A stretch of DNA of 45,825 nucleotides from an uncultured Pelagibacteraceae bacterium (GCA_902559605.1 CACEIC010000005.1:1-45825), one strand, 5' to 3'. Counted from the first letter of the stretch, positions 8,280 to 15,948 are shown. The notes: generated by a model from the letters alone, not told the origin. Translations and numbers: made by a program.

Positions 8280-9154
8280 TATTTATATTTGTCTTCAATA
8301 TCGTAATATTCGTTGAAGCCAACTATATCTCTTAAGTCTGAAAATTTAGAAACATTTTTATTATAAACTTTATTTTTCATATTATTCAAACATTCTTGCA
8401 TCGTTTTTACTGATGCACTCATTAGGGTTAGAGGCATTACAGCAATTTTATAACCAATTTCCTCTATTTCATTAATTTCTAATAATGGGGTTTCACCATC
8501 TTCGATCAAATTTAACATATGATGACCTGGAACTTCTTTGATAATTCTTTTCATATCTTCTTTATTTTTAACAGCTTCAATAAATAAAATATCAACACCA
8601 AGTTTTGAAAATGATTGCATTCTTTTAATTGCATCATCTAATCCTCTAGTTGCTATGGCATCAGTTCTTGCCATTATTAAGATATCTTTATTTCCATATT
8701 CTCTTGCATCCACCGCAGCTTTAATTCTTGAGTTTGCTTCATCAAGATCGACAACATCTTTACCCTTTGTGTGACCACATTTTTTTGGCCACTTTTGGTC
8801 TTCAATCATCACACCAGCTGCTCCTGCATCCGCATATCCTCTTACAGTTCTAAATACGTTCACTGAATTTCCATATCCAGTATCCCCATCAAATATTATT
8901 GGAATTGATGTAGCATTACATATATTTCTTACTTGTTCTGCCATTTCAGAAAAAGAAATTAAACCTGTGTCCGGCATACCAAGCTTTGTAGATGAAACAC
9001 TGAAGCCAGACATAAATCCAACTTTCAAACCTTCTCTTTCAATTAATTTTGCTGATAATGCATCAAAGCATCCAGGCATTACAATTATTTCCGGTCCATT
9101 TAATAATTGTCTTAATTGTTCTGCTTTATCTTTTGATTTTATTTTTGAAAACAT
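8279..9154 (-). CDS. Isocitrate lyase / PEP mutase family enzyme
   Basis: A 291-residue TIM-barrel enzyme of the ICL/PEPM superfamily. Visible features are the M-P-G-C-F-D-A-L-S-A start (residues 26-35), the metal-binding D-G-D-T-G-Y-G loop at 89-95, and the catalytic-loop motif K-K-C-G-H at 124-128 with an E-D-Q just before it. Relatives include 2-methylisocitrate lyase, oxaloacetate decarboxylase, carboxyPEP mutase and dimethylmalate lyase; the sequence alone does not choose between them. It lies three bases after dctM in the TRAP operon and before a beta-hydroxyacid dehydrogenase, suggesting cleavage or decarboxylation of an imported branched C4-C7 acid. Confidence 0.88.
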   Translation of the reverse strand: MFSKIKSKDKAEQLRQLLNGPEIIVMPGCFDALSAKLIEREGLKVGFMSGFSVSSTKLGMPDTGLISFSEMAEQVRNICNATSIPIIFDGDTGYGNSVNVFRTVRGYADAGAAGVMIEDQKWPKKCGHTKGKDVVDLDEANSRIKAAVDAREYGNKDILIMARTDAIATRGLDDAIKRMQSFSKLGVDILFIEAVKNKEDMKRIIKEVPGHHMLNLIEDGETPLLEINEIEEIGYKIAVMPLTLMSASVKTMQECLNNMKNKVYNKNVSKFSDLRDIVGFNEYYDIEDKYK

Positions 9155-9156
9155 AT

Positions 9157-10428
9157 TTATAATTTAAAAGGTATATATAATGCTAGGTCAGGGAATAAGT
9201 AAATAACAAATACTGTAAATAACATTATAATGACAAAAGGTATCACACCTTTAGCTATTTCTGACATTTTTGCTTTACCAATTGCTTGGAGAACATAAAT
9301 ATTTAGTCCAACGGGAGGAGTAATTAATGCGCACTCAATCATTAATGTAAAAATTATTCCAAACCAAATTAAATCAATATTCATTGCAGCGATTGAAATC
9401 GAAAATATAGGCATCATGATTAAAATTAATGAAAGAGTTTCCATTATAAATCCTAATATTAACAAAGTAATACAAACAACAAGTATAAACAAACCAGTCT
9501 CATTAATATTAGTAACTATGAAAGATGATAAATCTTGAGGAATTCTATAAAGAGAAATTGCTTTACCAAAAACTTTTGCTCCTGCAATAATTATAAATAT
9601 TGTAACTGTAGTCTTCATTGTCTCCAAACCGGCTTCGATAAAACCTTTGAAATCTAATCTTTTTTTAGCCACAACATAGATAAATGATATTAAAAAACCA
9701 ATACCACCTGCCTCTGTTGGCGTATAAATTCCAGCATAAATTCCACCTAGCATGATGAAGGCCATTAATAATATTGGCAAACCTCTTTTTGTGTATTTAA
9801 TTTTTTCTTCTAAAGTACTGGATACATTTTGAACTTCTTTATTAAAAAATTTCACGTAAAAAACTGAAAAGATAATAAAAAATAATGCTAAAACTATTCC
9901 TGGCCCAATTCCTGCAAGAAACATACTTAGTACAGACTCTTCAACAACAAATGCATAAACAATCATTGGAATTGATGGAGGAATTAAAATCCCTAAAGTT
10001 CCACCCGCTGCCAAAATACCTAAAGTAAAGTTTCTGTGATAACCTCTATTAATCATTGCAGGAAATGCTACAGTTGAGATTGTTGCTGCAGTAGCCACTG
10101 ATGATCCAGATATAGCAGCAAAAATACTGCAAGAAACTATAGTTGCTATTGCTAAACCGCCTGGAAAATTTCCAACCCAGCTTTGAGCAAAATTAAAAAG
10201 ATCTTCTCCAACACCTGCTTTTAATAATATATTAGACATCATCAAAAACATCGGAACAGCTAATAAAATAAAGTTATCTGCCACACTGTAAAAAGTTTGT
10301 GGGATCATTAAAGGAGAAATATCTCCAAATAACATTAAACCCAATCCTATAGAACCTAAACCAAATGCTATTGGCACTCCTAAAAAAAGCACAAAAAATA
10401 ACAAAAATAAGATTATTGCTACTGTCAT
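9157..10428 (-). CDS. dctM: TRAP transporter large permease subunit DctM
   Basis: A 423-residue inner-membrane protein with about twelve hydrophobic segments and the DctM signatures: an early G-V-P-I-A-F-G, the conserved S-G-S-S-V-A-T-A-A motif near residues 105-115, and a P-P-S-I-P-M-I-V-Y segment near 150. It carries out Na+-driven substrate translocation with the small subunit and periplasmic binding protein. Its ATG overlaps the dctQ stop by four bases. The lyase gene follows three bases after its stop codon. Confidence 0.95.
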   Translation of the reverse strand: MTVAIILFLLFFVLFLGVPIAFGLGSIGLGLMLFGDISPLMIPQTFYSVADNFILLAVPMFLMMSNILLKAGVGEDLFNFAQSWVGNFPGGLAIATIVSCSIFAAISGSSVATAATISTVAFPAMINRGYHRNFTLGILAAGGTLGILIPPSIPMIVYAFVVEESVLSMFLAGIGPGIVLALFFIIFSVFYVKFFNKEVQNVSSTLEEKIKYTKRGLPILLMAFIMLGGIYAGIYTPTEAGGIGFLISFIYVVAKKRLDFKGFIEAGLETMKTTVTIFIIIAGAKVFGKAISLYRIPQDLSSFIVTNINETGLFILVVCITLLILGFIMETLSLILIMMPIFSISIAAMNIDLIWFGIIFTLMIECALITPPVGLNIYVLQAIGKAKMSEIAKGVIPFVIIMLFTVFVIYLFPDLALYIPFKL

Positions 10429-10901
10429 TTAATTATATCTTTGATGTATTTAGGTACTTCGAAAAGCACTCTTAATACCAAAAATGCAAAACATAATGGT
10501 ATCGCAAATTCTGTAAGAAAGGATGGAACATCTAAAATTGTAGAGCTTGTTCTTCCAACTTTAAGAGAGTCGTAAGCAATTAACCATCCATAATAAAGTA
10601 CAAATCCACTAAAAATTAAAATGAATATTGCACTTATTAAATCTAATATCTTTTTTCCTTTATCTCCTACTTTGTCATATATAACTGTTATTCTGATAAA
10701 ATCATTTTTATGAAAAGTATAAGTTAAAGCTAAATAAGTAGCCCAAATTTGTAAAAATCGAGAAATTTCATTTACCCAAATAGTAGGTGAATTAAATATG
10801 TATCTCATGATAACTTCATAAGAAACTATAAAGCCTATCATAATAAATAACGCTGAAGCTAAATAGCCAGAATATTTTACAATTTTGTCGTAGGTATTCA
10901 T
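10425..10901 (-). CDS. dctQ: TRAP transporter small permease subunit DctQ
   Basis: A four-helix membrane protein of 158 residues with the DctQ signature R-Y-I-F-N-S-P-T-I-W-V-N-E-I-S-R (residues about 32-47). I place the start at the ATG at 10901; a GTG five codons upstream (10916) is in frame but sits inside a perfect hairpin. The only plausible Shine-Dalgarno bases (GGGG) lie in the 3' arm of that hairpin, so access of ribosomes to dctQ may depend on opening it. Confidence 0.92.
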   Translation of the reverse strand: MNTYDKIVKYSGYLASALFIMIGFIVSYEVIMRYIFNSPTIWVNEISRFLQIWATYLALTYTFHKNDFIRITVIYDKVGDKGKKILDLISAIFILIFSGFVLYYGWLIAYDSLKVGRTSSTILDVPSFLTEFAIPLCFAFLVLRVLFEVPKYIKDIIK

Positions 10902-10907
10902 TTGAAA

Positions 10908-10929
10908 ACCCCGCACTTAAGTGCGGGGT
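10908..10929 (-). terminator. Perfect palindrome between dctP and dctQ
   Basis: A 22-base perfect palindrome (11-base arms, no separate loop) with a C4/G4 core, followed on the minus strand by TTTT and, a few bases later, the dctQ ATG. It could end most transcripts after dctP and also cover the dctQ ribosome-binding site in those that continue. Confidence 0.75.
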
Positions 10930-10940
10930 ATTTATACGAT

Positions 10941-11930
10941 TTAAAGTTTGTTTGCAGCTTTTACAAGTTGATCACCAACTCCACCAGCTCCACCTGTTCT
11001 AGAAATGTAATCATCAATAACAGATGACGATGCTTTTTTAAGAGCAGAAACTTCAGAACTACTTAGGTTTACAATGTTCATTCCATTTGCTTTTGCTTCT
11101 TTGTAAGCGCCAGCCTCGATGTTAGCCATGTCATCTCTAACAGCTTTTTCAGCTACTTTTGATGCTTCAGCTATAGCGTCTCTTTGTTTTTGAGTTAATG
11201 AGCTTAGCCATTTATCATTAGCAACAACAACGAATTCGATATCGCCATGATTTGTAACTGTTAAAGTATCCATTACTTGATATAATTTTCTAGATTTTAC
11301 ACCAGATACACCAGTCATACCTGCATCAACTGTATTTCTTTGGTAAGCTAAATATTGCTCAGATCCAGATATTAATGCTGGTTTACCACCTAAAGAACTC
11401 ACAAAAGCTCCAAGTGTTTTTCCAAATACTCTAATTTTTTTATCTTTAAAGTCAGCCGGAGTTTTCATCGGACCACCATTAGATAACATTATTGCTGATC
11501 CATAAGCTTGATAATAAAGTGGAACTGCTCCAGTCTTTGCTATTGCAGGATCAAGGATAGCTCTTATCTCAGATCCAGCTTGAGTTGCTTTTCTTACTTT
11601 TTGTTCTGAGTCAAATAAGAATGGAAGATAGAAAACATCAACTTCAGGATTAGTTCCTGCAAATCTTGTTATAGATGCAACACCAGCTTCGATCGCTCCT
11701 GAACCTACAGCTTGCGGAACCTCTTTATCCTTGTAAAGTTGTGCAGAGTCGTAAATCTCTACTTTAATGTCTGATCTTGATTCTAATTCTTTTTTAAATA
11801 CCAAAAGGTTCTGACCTAAGTGAGCCTTTAATGGTAATTGAAGTGTAATTCTCATTTTTGTTTCTGCCAAACTTGCACTGGCAAAAGAAACGAAAATTAG
11901 AGAAAATATTATTCTTTTAAAGATTTTCAT
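10941..11930 (-). CDS. dctP: TRAP transporter substrate-binding protein DctP
   Basis: A 329-residue periplasmic binding protein with a signal peptide (residues 1-22, cleavage ASLA-E). The DctP fold is shown by the L-P-F-L-F segment near 105, the K-K-I-R-V-F stretch near 165 that carries the Arg expected to bind the substrate carboxylate, and the following Y-L-A-Y-Q-R-N-T-V-D-A region. Ligands of the family are mostly organic acids. AGAGGGAA precedes the ATG. It leads an operon with dctQ, dctM, an ICL/PEPM enzyme and a beta-hydroxyacid dehydrogenase, so a dicarboxylate or hydroxyacid ligand is likely. Confidence 0.94.
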   Translation of the reverse strand: MKIFKRIIFSLIFVSFASASLAETKMRITLQLPLKAHLGQNLLVFKKELESRSDIKVEIYDSAQLYKDKEVPQAVGSGAIEAGVASITRFAGTNPEVDVFYLPFLFDSEQKVRKATQAGSEIRAILDPAIAKTGAVPLYYQAYGSAIMLSNGGPMKTPADFKDKKIRVFGKTLGAFVSSLGGKPALISGSEQYLAYQRNTVDAGMTGVSGVKSRKLYQVMDTLTVTNHGDIEFVVVANDKWLSSLTQKQRDAIAEASKVAEKAVRDDMANIEAGAYKEAKANGMNIVNLSSSEVSALKKASSSVIDDYISRTGGAGGVGDQLVKAANKL

Positions 11931-11965
11931 GTTATTTCCCTCTTTTTTGTTAAATGAGACTATTT

Positions 11966-11975
11966 AAGTCGACTT
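11966..11975. promoter_or_regulatory. Palindrome upstream of dctP, possible operator
   Basis: AAGTCGACTT is a perfect 10-base palindrome flanked by near-symmetric TTTA/TAAA, lying 36 bases upstream of the dctP start in the 75-base gap to the divergent exporter gene. The size and place suit a dimeric regulator, but short palindromes arise by chance and no cognate regulator gene is next to it. Confidence 0.25.
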
Positions 11976-12005
11976 TAAAATTAAATACAATATTAATAAT
12001 CATCA

Positions 12006-12905
12006 ATGAATTGGATAATTGTAGCTATTTCTGGGGCTTTTTTTCAAAATCTTAGATCAACTTTACAGAAAAAACTTAATCAAAAAGTGTCAACTATTGC
12101 ATCAACTTATGTAAGATTTGCTTTTGCATTACCATTTGTGACAATTTTATTTTTTTTGTATTTTCAAGACTTAAATGTAATTCCTGAAATCCTAAGTCAA
12201 AAAAAATTTATATTTAACGTATTATTAGGTTCAATATTTCAAATAATTTTTACATTTATTTTACTTTACCTATTTAGATTTGCTAATTTTGTTGTTGGAA
12301 CTTCTTTAAGCAAGACTGAAGTTATTCAGGTTGCAATTTTTGAATATTTGATAATAGGGGACAAATTAAATAAATTTGGAATAACAGGAATTATTGTGTC
12401 TACAATTGGAGTAATTATACTATCGATTAAAGACTTAAGTTTATTTCTAAAAAACTTATTTTCAAAAACAACTTTAATCGGTTTGTCCGCAGGATTATTC
12501 TTAGGTGTAAGCGTTGTATATTTTAGAGCAGCAGCATTAACATTGGAAAATTTTAGTAATAACTTTGAAAAAGCTATAGCAACACTCTTTTTTGGTCTAG
12601 TTATACAAACAACATTAATTACTATTTATTTAATTATATTTGAAAAATCACAGTTTAAAAAGTTATATGAAAACAAGTATGAATGTTTGATAGCAGGGTT
12701 TGCTGGTTTTCTAGCAACATTATCTTGGTTTTATGCCTTTACGTTAATACAGTCATCATTTGTAAGAGCTGTCGGCCAAATAGAATTATTGTTCAGCTAC
12801 GTATCCTCAAAGTATATGTTTAAAGAAAAAGTAAAAATTACTGAAATTTTAGGTATAATTATATTTGTAGTAGGTGTACTAATTTTATTATTAAATAAGA
12901 GCTAA
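12006..12905 (+). CDS. EamA/DMT family transporter
   Basis: A 299-residue polytopic membrane protein with about ten hydrophobic helices and two weakly similar halves, as in EamA proteins. The conserved half-ending helix with G-x-x-x-S-x-x-G (G-I-I-V-S-T-I-G) is visible near residues 125-135, followed by the second repeat. The family exports or exchanges metabolites such as amino acids; the substrate is unknown. It is divergent from the dctP operon, and its stop codon overlaps that of the convergent SMR gene. Confidence 0.85.
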   Translation: MNWIIVAISGAFFQNLRSTLQKKLNQKVSTIASTYVRFAFALPFVTILFFLYFQDLNVIPEILSQKKFIFNVLLGSIFQIIFTFILLYLFRFANFVVGTSLSKTEVIQVAIFEYLIIGDKLNKFGITGIIVSTIGVIILSIKDLSLFLKNLFSKTTLIGLSAGLFLGVSVVYFRAAALTLENFSNNFEKAIATLFFGLVIQTTLITIYLIIFEKSQFKKLYENKYECLIAGFAGFLATLSWFYAFTLIQSSFVRAVGQIELLFSYVSSKYMFKEKVKITEILGIIIFVVGVLILLLNKS

Positions 12906-13237
12906 TTAATTCTTCCAAGATAATTAACCATTACAACACCAATAATAATTAAAAAAATCCCAATTAACCCATACATATTTGGTATCTGGTTATATTTAAT
13001 CATACCGAAGACTAAAATAGCGGCCACTGTTATCCCACTATAAGTAGCATAAGTAAAACCTACTGGTATCATAGACATAGCTTTTGCAAGTCCATACATA
13101 GTTATACACATAAAAGCTATTGATAATATCGTTGGAGTTAATTTTGAAAATCCATCTGAAATTTTAGCAAAACTATTTGCAGCTATTCCTGTTGATATAG
13201 CTAATACTAAATAAATATAACCAGATAATGGTTTCAT
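12902..13237 (-). CDS. SMR-family-like membrane protein, subunit 2 of a pair, lacking Glu14
   Basis: A 111-residue four-helix protein that aligns without gaps to EmrE-type small multidrug resistance proteins (N-terminal Y-x-x-L-A-I-S, S-D-G-F-S-K-L after helix 1, I-P-V-G-F-T-Y-A in helix 3, G-V-V-M-V-N-Y-L in helix 4). At the position of the universal substrate- and proton-binding Glu14 it has Gly, and the helix 3 Trp63 position is Tyr. Its start overlaps the stop codon of its paralogue by three bases, as in paired SMR transporters. Proton-coupled drug export by the usual mechanism is therefore unlikely; the substrate is unknown. Confidence 0.82.
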   Translation of the reverse strand: MKPLSGYIYLVLAISTGIAANSFAKISDGFSKLTPTILSIAFMCITMYGLAKAMSMIPVGFTYATYSGITVAAILVFGMIKYNQIPNMYGLIGIFLIIIGVVMVNYLGRIN

Positions 13238-13569
13238 TTATTTGTTCCTAATAAGTTAACTATTAAGACACCCGATATAATTAAAATCAATCCAATTATT
13301 GTATAAAAATTTGGTACTTGATTAAATTTTATAACACCAACAGCAGCTGTTGCAATTATACATAAGCCTGCAAAAGAGGCATATGTTATTCCAACTGGTA
13401 TACTTTTCATAACTAAAGACAAAGTATACATGCATCCAACAATTGTTACTGCTGTGATTATGCTAGGTACTAATAATGTAAAACCTTGAGCACTTTTAGC
13501 AAAACTGTTAGATGCTGTTCCAAGAATAACTGCGATTAATAAAATTATATAAGCAGTTATATTATTCAT
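13234..13569 (-). CDS. SMR-family-like membrane protein, subunit 1 of a pair, lacking Glu14
   Basis: A 111-residue paralogue of the next gene with the same four-helix SMR layout (N-S-F-A-K at the end of helix 1, S-I-P-V-G-I-T-Y-A in helix 3, G-V-L-I-V-N-L-L in helix 4). The Glu14 position is Gly here too, and the Trp63 position is Phe. I use the ATG at 13569, which overlaps the isomerase gene's end by eight bases; an upstream in-frame ATG at 13626 would prepend 19 hydrophilic residues read from inside that gene. Two adjacent SMR genes usually encode a heterodimer. Confidence 0.82.
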   Translation of the reverse strand: MNNITAYIILLIAVILGTASNSFAKSAQGFTLLVPSIITAVTIVGCMYTLSLVMKSIPVGITYASFAGLCIIATAAVGVIKFNQVPNFYTIIGLILIISGVLIVNLLGTNK

Positions 13570-14158
13570 TTGCCTTCGACCATTTGATTGCATCTTCCAT
13601 TCTGTCATCTCCCCAGAATATTTCATTTTTTACAACAAATGACGGACTTCCAAATATTTTATTTTTTCTAGCTTTTTCTGTATTTGATAAATAAATATTA
13701 TTTATTTCCTCAGAGTTTGCCTCTGAAACAATCTTTTCATTATCTAAGCTTAGTTTTTCGCATATTTCGCTCAAGTTGGGTTCAACAGCAGGCTCTTTTC
13801 CTTCTTGAAACCATCGTTTATAGGTAAGCTGAACGTAATCCACACCCCAGTTATTTTTTAAACCTAATATTGCAATTTTATTAGCTAAATCAAATTCTGT
13901 TAAAGGGTAAGGGACTGGTGTTTTAGCAAAAAATCCATAATTTTTTGCTCGTCTTTCTATGTCCCTCCACATGTAATCTACTTTATTTTTTTTTTCTTTA
14001 GGAAACGGAACATTGTTCATTTCTTTCATTATTGCTCTCACACTAAAAGGAGTCCAGTTAAACTTAATTTGATGTTGTTTTTCTGCTTCTAGTGCTCGAG
14101 TAACCGAAAGATAAGTATAAGTACTTCCAATAGAAAAATAAAAATCTATGTTGTTCAC
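13562..14158 (-). CDS. DsbA-family 2-hydroxychromene-2-carboxylate isomerase-like protein
   Basis: A 198-residue thioredoxin-fold protein. The N-terminal D-F-Y-F-S-I-G-S-T-Y-T-Y-L segment matches the isomerase branch of the DsbA family, with Ser12 at the place of the glutathione-activating Ser and no CxxC motif. The C-terminal G-S-P-S-F-V and F-W-G-D-D-R segments also match. NahD-type members isomerise aromatic breakdown intermediates with glutathione; others have unknown substrates. It is translationally linked to the SMR pair downstream and lies directly after a SnoaL gene. Confidence 0.85.
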   Translation of the reverse strand: MNNIDFYFSIGSTYTYLSVTRALEAEKQHQIKFNWTPFSVRAIMKEMNNVPFPKEKKNKVDYMWRDIERRAKNYGFFAKTPVPYPLTEFDLANKIAILGLKNNWGVDYVQLTYKRWFQEGKEPAVEPNLSEICEKLSLDNEKIVSEANSEEINNIYLSNTEKARKNKIFGSPSFVVKNEIFWGDDRMEDAIKWSKANE

Positions 14159-14479
14159 TTATTTTGGCATTGGCGTTGCGCCAGTTTCTAAACTAATCAT
14201 TTTGCCATCTTTGTATTTGTAGACTGCCATAACTGCTTCTACATTACCATCATCAAATGTTACGAACGCATGGTGAACACCAACTTCATCATTTTCATAA
14301 ACAATTCTAGTTTTATCTTGCTTGATATCACCACTCATTGCCCATTTGATAACATCACCTTTAGTTAAAACACTCCCTGATTTATGCATTGTGAATTTAA
14401 AATCATCATGCAAAAGTTCGTTCATTGCTGCTTCATCTTTATTTTTAATTGCAGCACTATATTTTTCTAATATTGACAT
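14159..14479 (-). CDS. Small SnoaL/NTF2-like protein
   Basis: A 106-residue protein with the NTF2-like cone pattern: an N-terminal helix pair with A-M-N-E-L-L-H-D-D-F, then alternating beta strands ending in G-K-M-I-S-L-E-T-G. Members are small isomerases, hydrolases or ligand binders; no function can be assigned. Its stop codon directly abuts the start of the isomerase gene, so it is co-transcribed with it. A second SnoaL gene lies at 15949. Confidence 0.7.
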   Translation of the reverse strand: MSILEKYSAAIKNKDEAAMNELLHDDFKFTMHKSGSVLTKGDVIKWAMSGDIKQDKTRIVYENDEVGVHHAFVTFDDGNVEAVMAVYKYKDGKMISLETGATPMPK

Positions 14480-14490
14480 TTTTTTCTCCT

Positions 14491-14781
14491 TTATGCTCCT
14501 TTAATTATTAATGTATTTGATACTGTATTATCTAATCTAATTTGTCTGATAGGTTTATATATTTCTGAATTGTACCACTCAAAAACTTTTTCATAAGATG
14601 GGAATTTAATTACAACAGTTCTTGGATATTTCCACTCACCTTCAATGACTTCATTTTCGCCACCTCTTATTATGTACTCGCCACCAAACATTTGAGCAGT
14701 TGGAGGAGCTTTTTCCAAATACTCTTTGTAATTTTCAGGATTTAACACATTAATATTTAATATGATATATCCTGAAGGCAT
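14491..14781 (-). CDS. DUF1330 family protein
   Basis: A 96-residue protein with the DUF1330 pattern: a first strand G-Y-I-I-L-N-I-N-V, then N-P-E-N-Y-K-E-Y, G-G-E-Y-I-I-R-G-G near residues 33-41, E-G-E-W and a late helix with Y-x-P-I-R-Q-I-R. The fold is a dimeric alpha+beta ferredoxin-like barrel. The biochemical function of the family is not established. It is one of several very small genes of related fold in a row here. Confidence 0.88.
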   Translation of the reverse strand: MPSGYIILNINVLNPENYKEYLEKAPPTAQMFGGEYIIRGGENEVIEGEWKYPRTVVIKFPSYEKVFEWYNSEIYKPIRQIRLDNTVSNTLIIKGA

Positions 14782-14804
14782 TACAAACCTTATTACAAAA
14801 ATTA

Positions 14805-15095
14805 TTACATATCTACTTTATTTAATTCGTAGACACTATAACTTTCCATAACTTCTTTCATAACTGGAGCTGATACTGGATTGCTTCCATCTATAAAAGC
14901 TTTAAGAGCAGCTTTATCAGTCACAAAAATTTTAAACATTACTGTTTTTTTGTCAGGTGCAACTGTTCCAATTGTTTTTGATACATTTGCAACTTTCGAT
15001 CTTTCTGCCATACCAGCATCTGATTGCATAAAGCCCATAAATTTTTCTAACATACCTTCTTTTAAATGAGCTACTACTAGTGTTTCTGTTTCCAT
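14805..15095 (-). CDS. Small ferredoxin-like (ABM/DUF3764-type) protein A
   Basis: A 96-residue protein with alternating strand-helix pattern (T-L-V-V-A-H-L, an F-M-G-F-M helix, K-T-V-M-F-K-I-F-V, an A-A-L-K-A-F-I helix). This suits a dimeric alpha+beta barrel and resembles the uncharacterised DUF3764 group, but the family call is tentative. It is the same length as the next gene upstream (15123-15413) and appears to be a distant relative; both sit with separate ribosome-binding sites in one minus-strand run. Confidence 0.6.
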   Translation of the reverse strand: METETLVVAHLKEGMLEKFMGFMQSDAGMAERSKVANVSKTIGTVAPDKKTVMFKIFVTDKAALKAFIDGSNPVSAPVMKEVMESYSVYELNKVDM

Positions 15096-15122
15096 ATTTT
15101 ATCCTTTCTTTATATTGATTGT

Positions 15123-15413
15123 TTATCCACTAAAATTTTCCATAAAATCTTCATGCATCGGTGTAACCTTTGCTGAATCTAAATCCACGCCTGCTTCAGC
15201 TCTTGCTGCATGAAGTTCTTTGTCATTTTTAAATGCTTCAAAACCTTCCATGGTTGCATACTTAACGATTACAGTAAATTTTGTAGGGTCTTCTTTTGAT
15301 ACACCTGCAAAAATAATCGTAGCACCAAATCCTTTAATTTTTTCAGCATTCGCCTTTACCATATTCATCCAAGATGAAAATGATTTTATATTTTCTTCTA
15401 TTTTTATGATCAT
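15123..15413 (-). CDS. Small ferredoxin-like (ABM/DUF3764-type) protein B
   Basis: A 96-residue protein of the same general plan as its downstream neighbour: a helix with S-S-W-M-N-M-V, a strand with A-T-I-I-F-A-G-V, K-F-T-V-I-V-K-Y, and an E-G-F-E-A-F helix. The repeated length and secondary-structure order suggest that the two genes are old duplicates. No catalytic motif is evident. Function unknown. Confidence 0.6.
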   Translation of the reverse strand: MIIKIEENIKSFSSWMNMVKANAEKIKGFGATIIFAGVSKEDPTKFTVIVKYATMEGFEAFKNDKELHAARAEAGVDLDSAKVTPMHEDFMENFSG

Positions 15414-15426
15414 TTCTTTTTCCTTT

Positions 15427-15825
15427 TTATTTTACCGGTGTCATAATTTTCTGTCCTTCGACACCAATTGCAACTACAATCGCTTTAACTGGAACATTTC
15501 CAATATTTTTCGACTCGTGTACAATTCCAACATCTTCAACAAATGCATCACCAGCTTTGAATACTTGGGTTTTTCCTTCATGAATTAATTCAATTTCGCC
15601 TTGCTGGATCATAATTAAAACTGGAAATGAGTGCGTATGAGGAGTTACTGGAGCTCCTACTGGTACAGTAAATTCAAAAGCAGTTATCTTTGCTTTTCCA
15701 GAAGGGTATACAATATCATTTCCCATTCCTGTTTGACTTGTTGATAGAATTCTCTTTACATGGCTATCTGCGTAAACATTAGCTGTAAATAAACTTAATA
15801 TTAATACTAAAATTGTTTTTTTCAT
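15427..15825 (-). CDS. Exported small cupin protein
   Basis: A 132-residue protein with a signal peptide (residues 1-19, cleavage VYA-D) and a single cupin barrel. The first cupin motif has P-H-T-H-S-F-P-V (the His residues near 60-62) and the second G-D-A-F ... V-H-E-S, giving potential metal ligands. Periplasmic single-domain cupins are often sensors, binders or small oxygenases; no substrate can be named. It lies between the small barrel genes and an orphan signal-peptide reading frame. Confidence 0.82.
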   Translation of the reverse strand: MKKTILVLILSLFTANVYADSHVKRILSTSQTGMGNDIVYPSGKAKITAFEFTVPVGAPVTPHTHSFPVLIMIQQGEIELIHEGKTQVFKAGDAFVEDVGIVHESKNIGNVPVKAIVVAIGVEGQKIMTPVK

Positions 15826-15834
15826 TTTTTCCTT

Positions 15835-15942
15835 TCAATTATTTAAATCTGAACAAATGCTAATTAGTTTAACTTGTCCTTGTTCAGCAAAAGCTGTGCT
15901 CGACATAAATATGATAATTAAAAAAAAATATAATTTTTTCAT
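15835..15942 (-). pseudogene. Very short reading frame with a signal peptide, likely gene remnant or micro-protein
   Basis: A 35-codon frame starting ATG at 15942. Its first 19 residues are a textbook Sec signal peptide (M-K-K-L-Y, hydrophobic core, S-S-T-A-F-A then E) but the mature part is only 16 residues with one Cys. It lies in the 123-base gap between a SnoaL gene and the exported cupin. It may be the surviving 5' end of a degraded exported-protein gene, possibly a former relative of the adjacent exported cupin, or a real secreted peptide. Confidence 0.4.
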
Positions 15943-15948
15943 AAACTA

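Noticed and set aside
10902..10916. GTG start for dctQ
   Set aside because: It lies inside the perfect intergenic palindrome and has no ribosome-binding site; the ATG at 10901 gives a normal DctQ N-terminus.
13570..13626. N-terminal extension of the first SMR-like gene
   Set aside because: The extra 19 residues are hydrophilic and are read from within the isomerase gene; the ATG at 13569 gives the standard SMR length.
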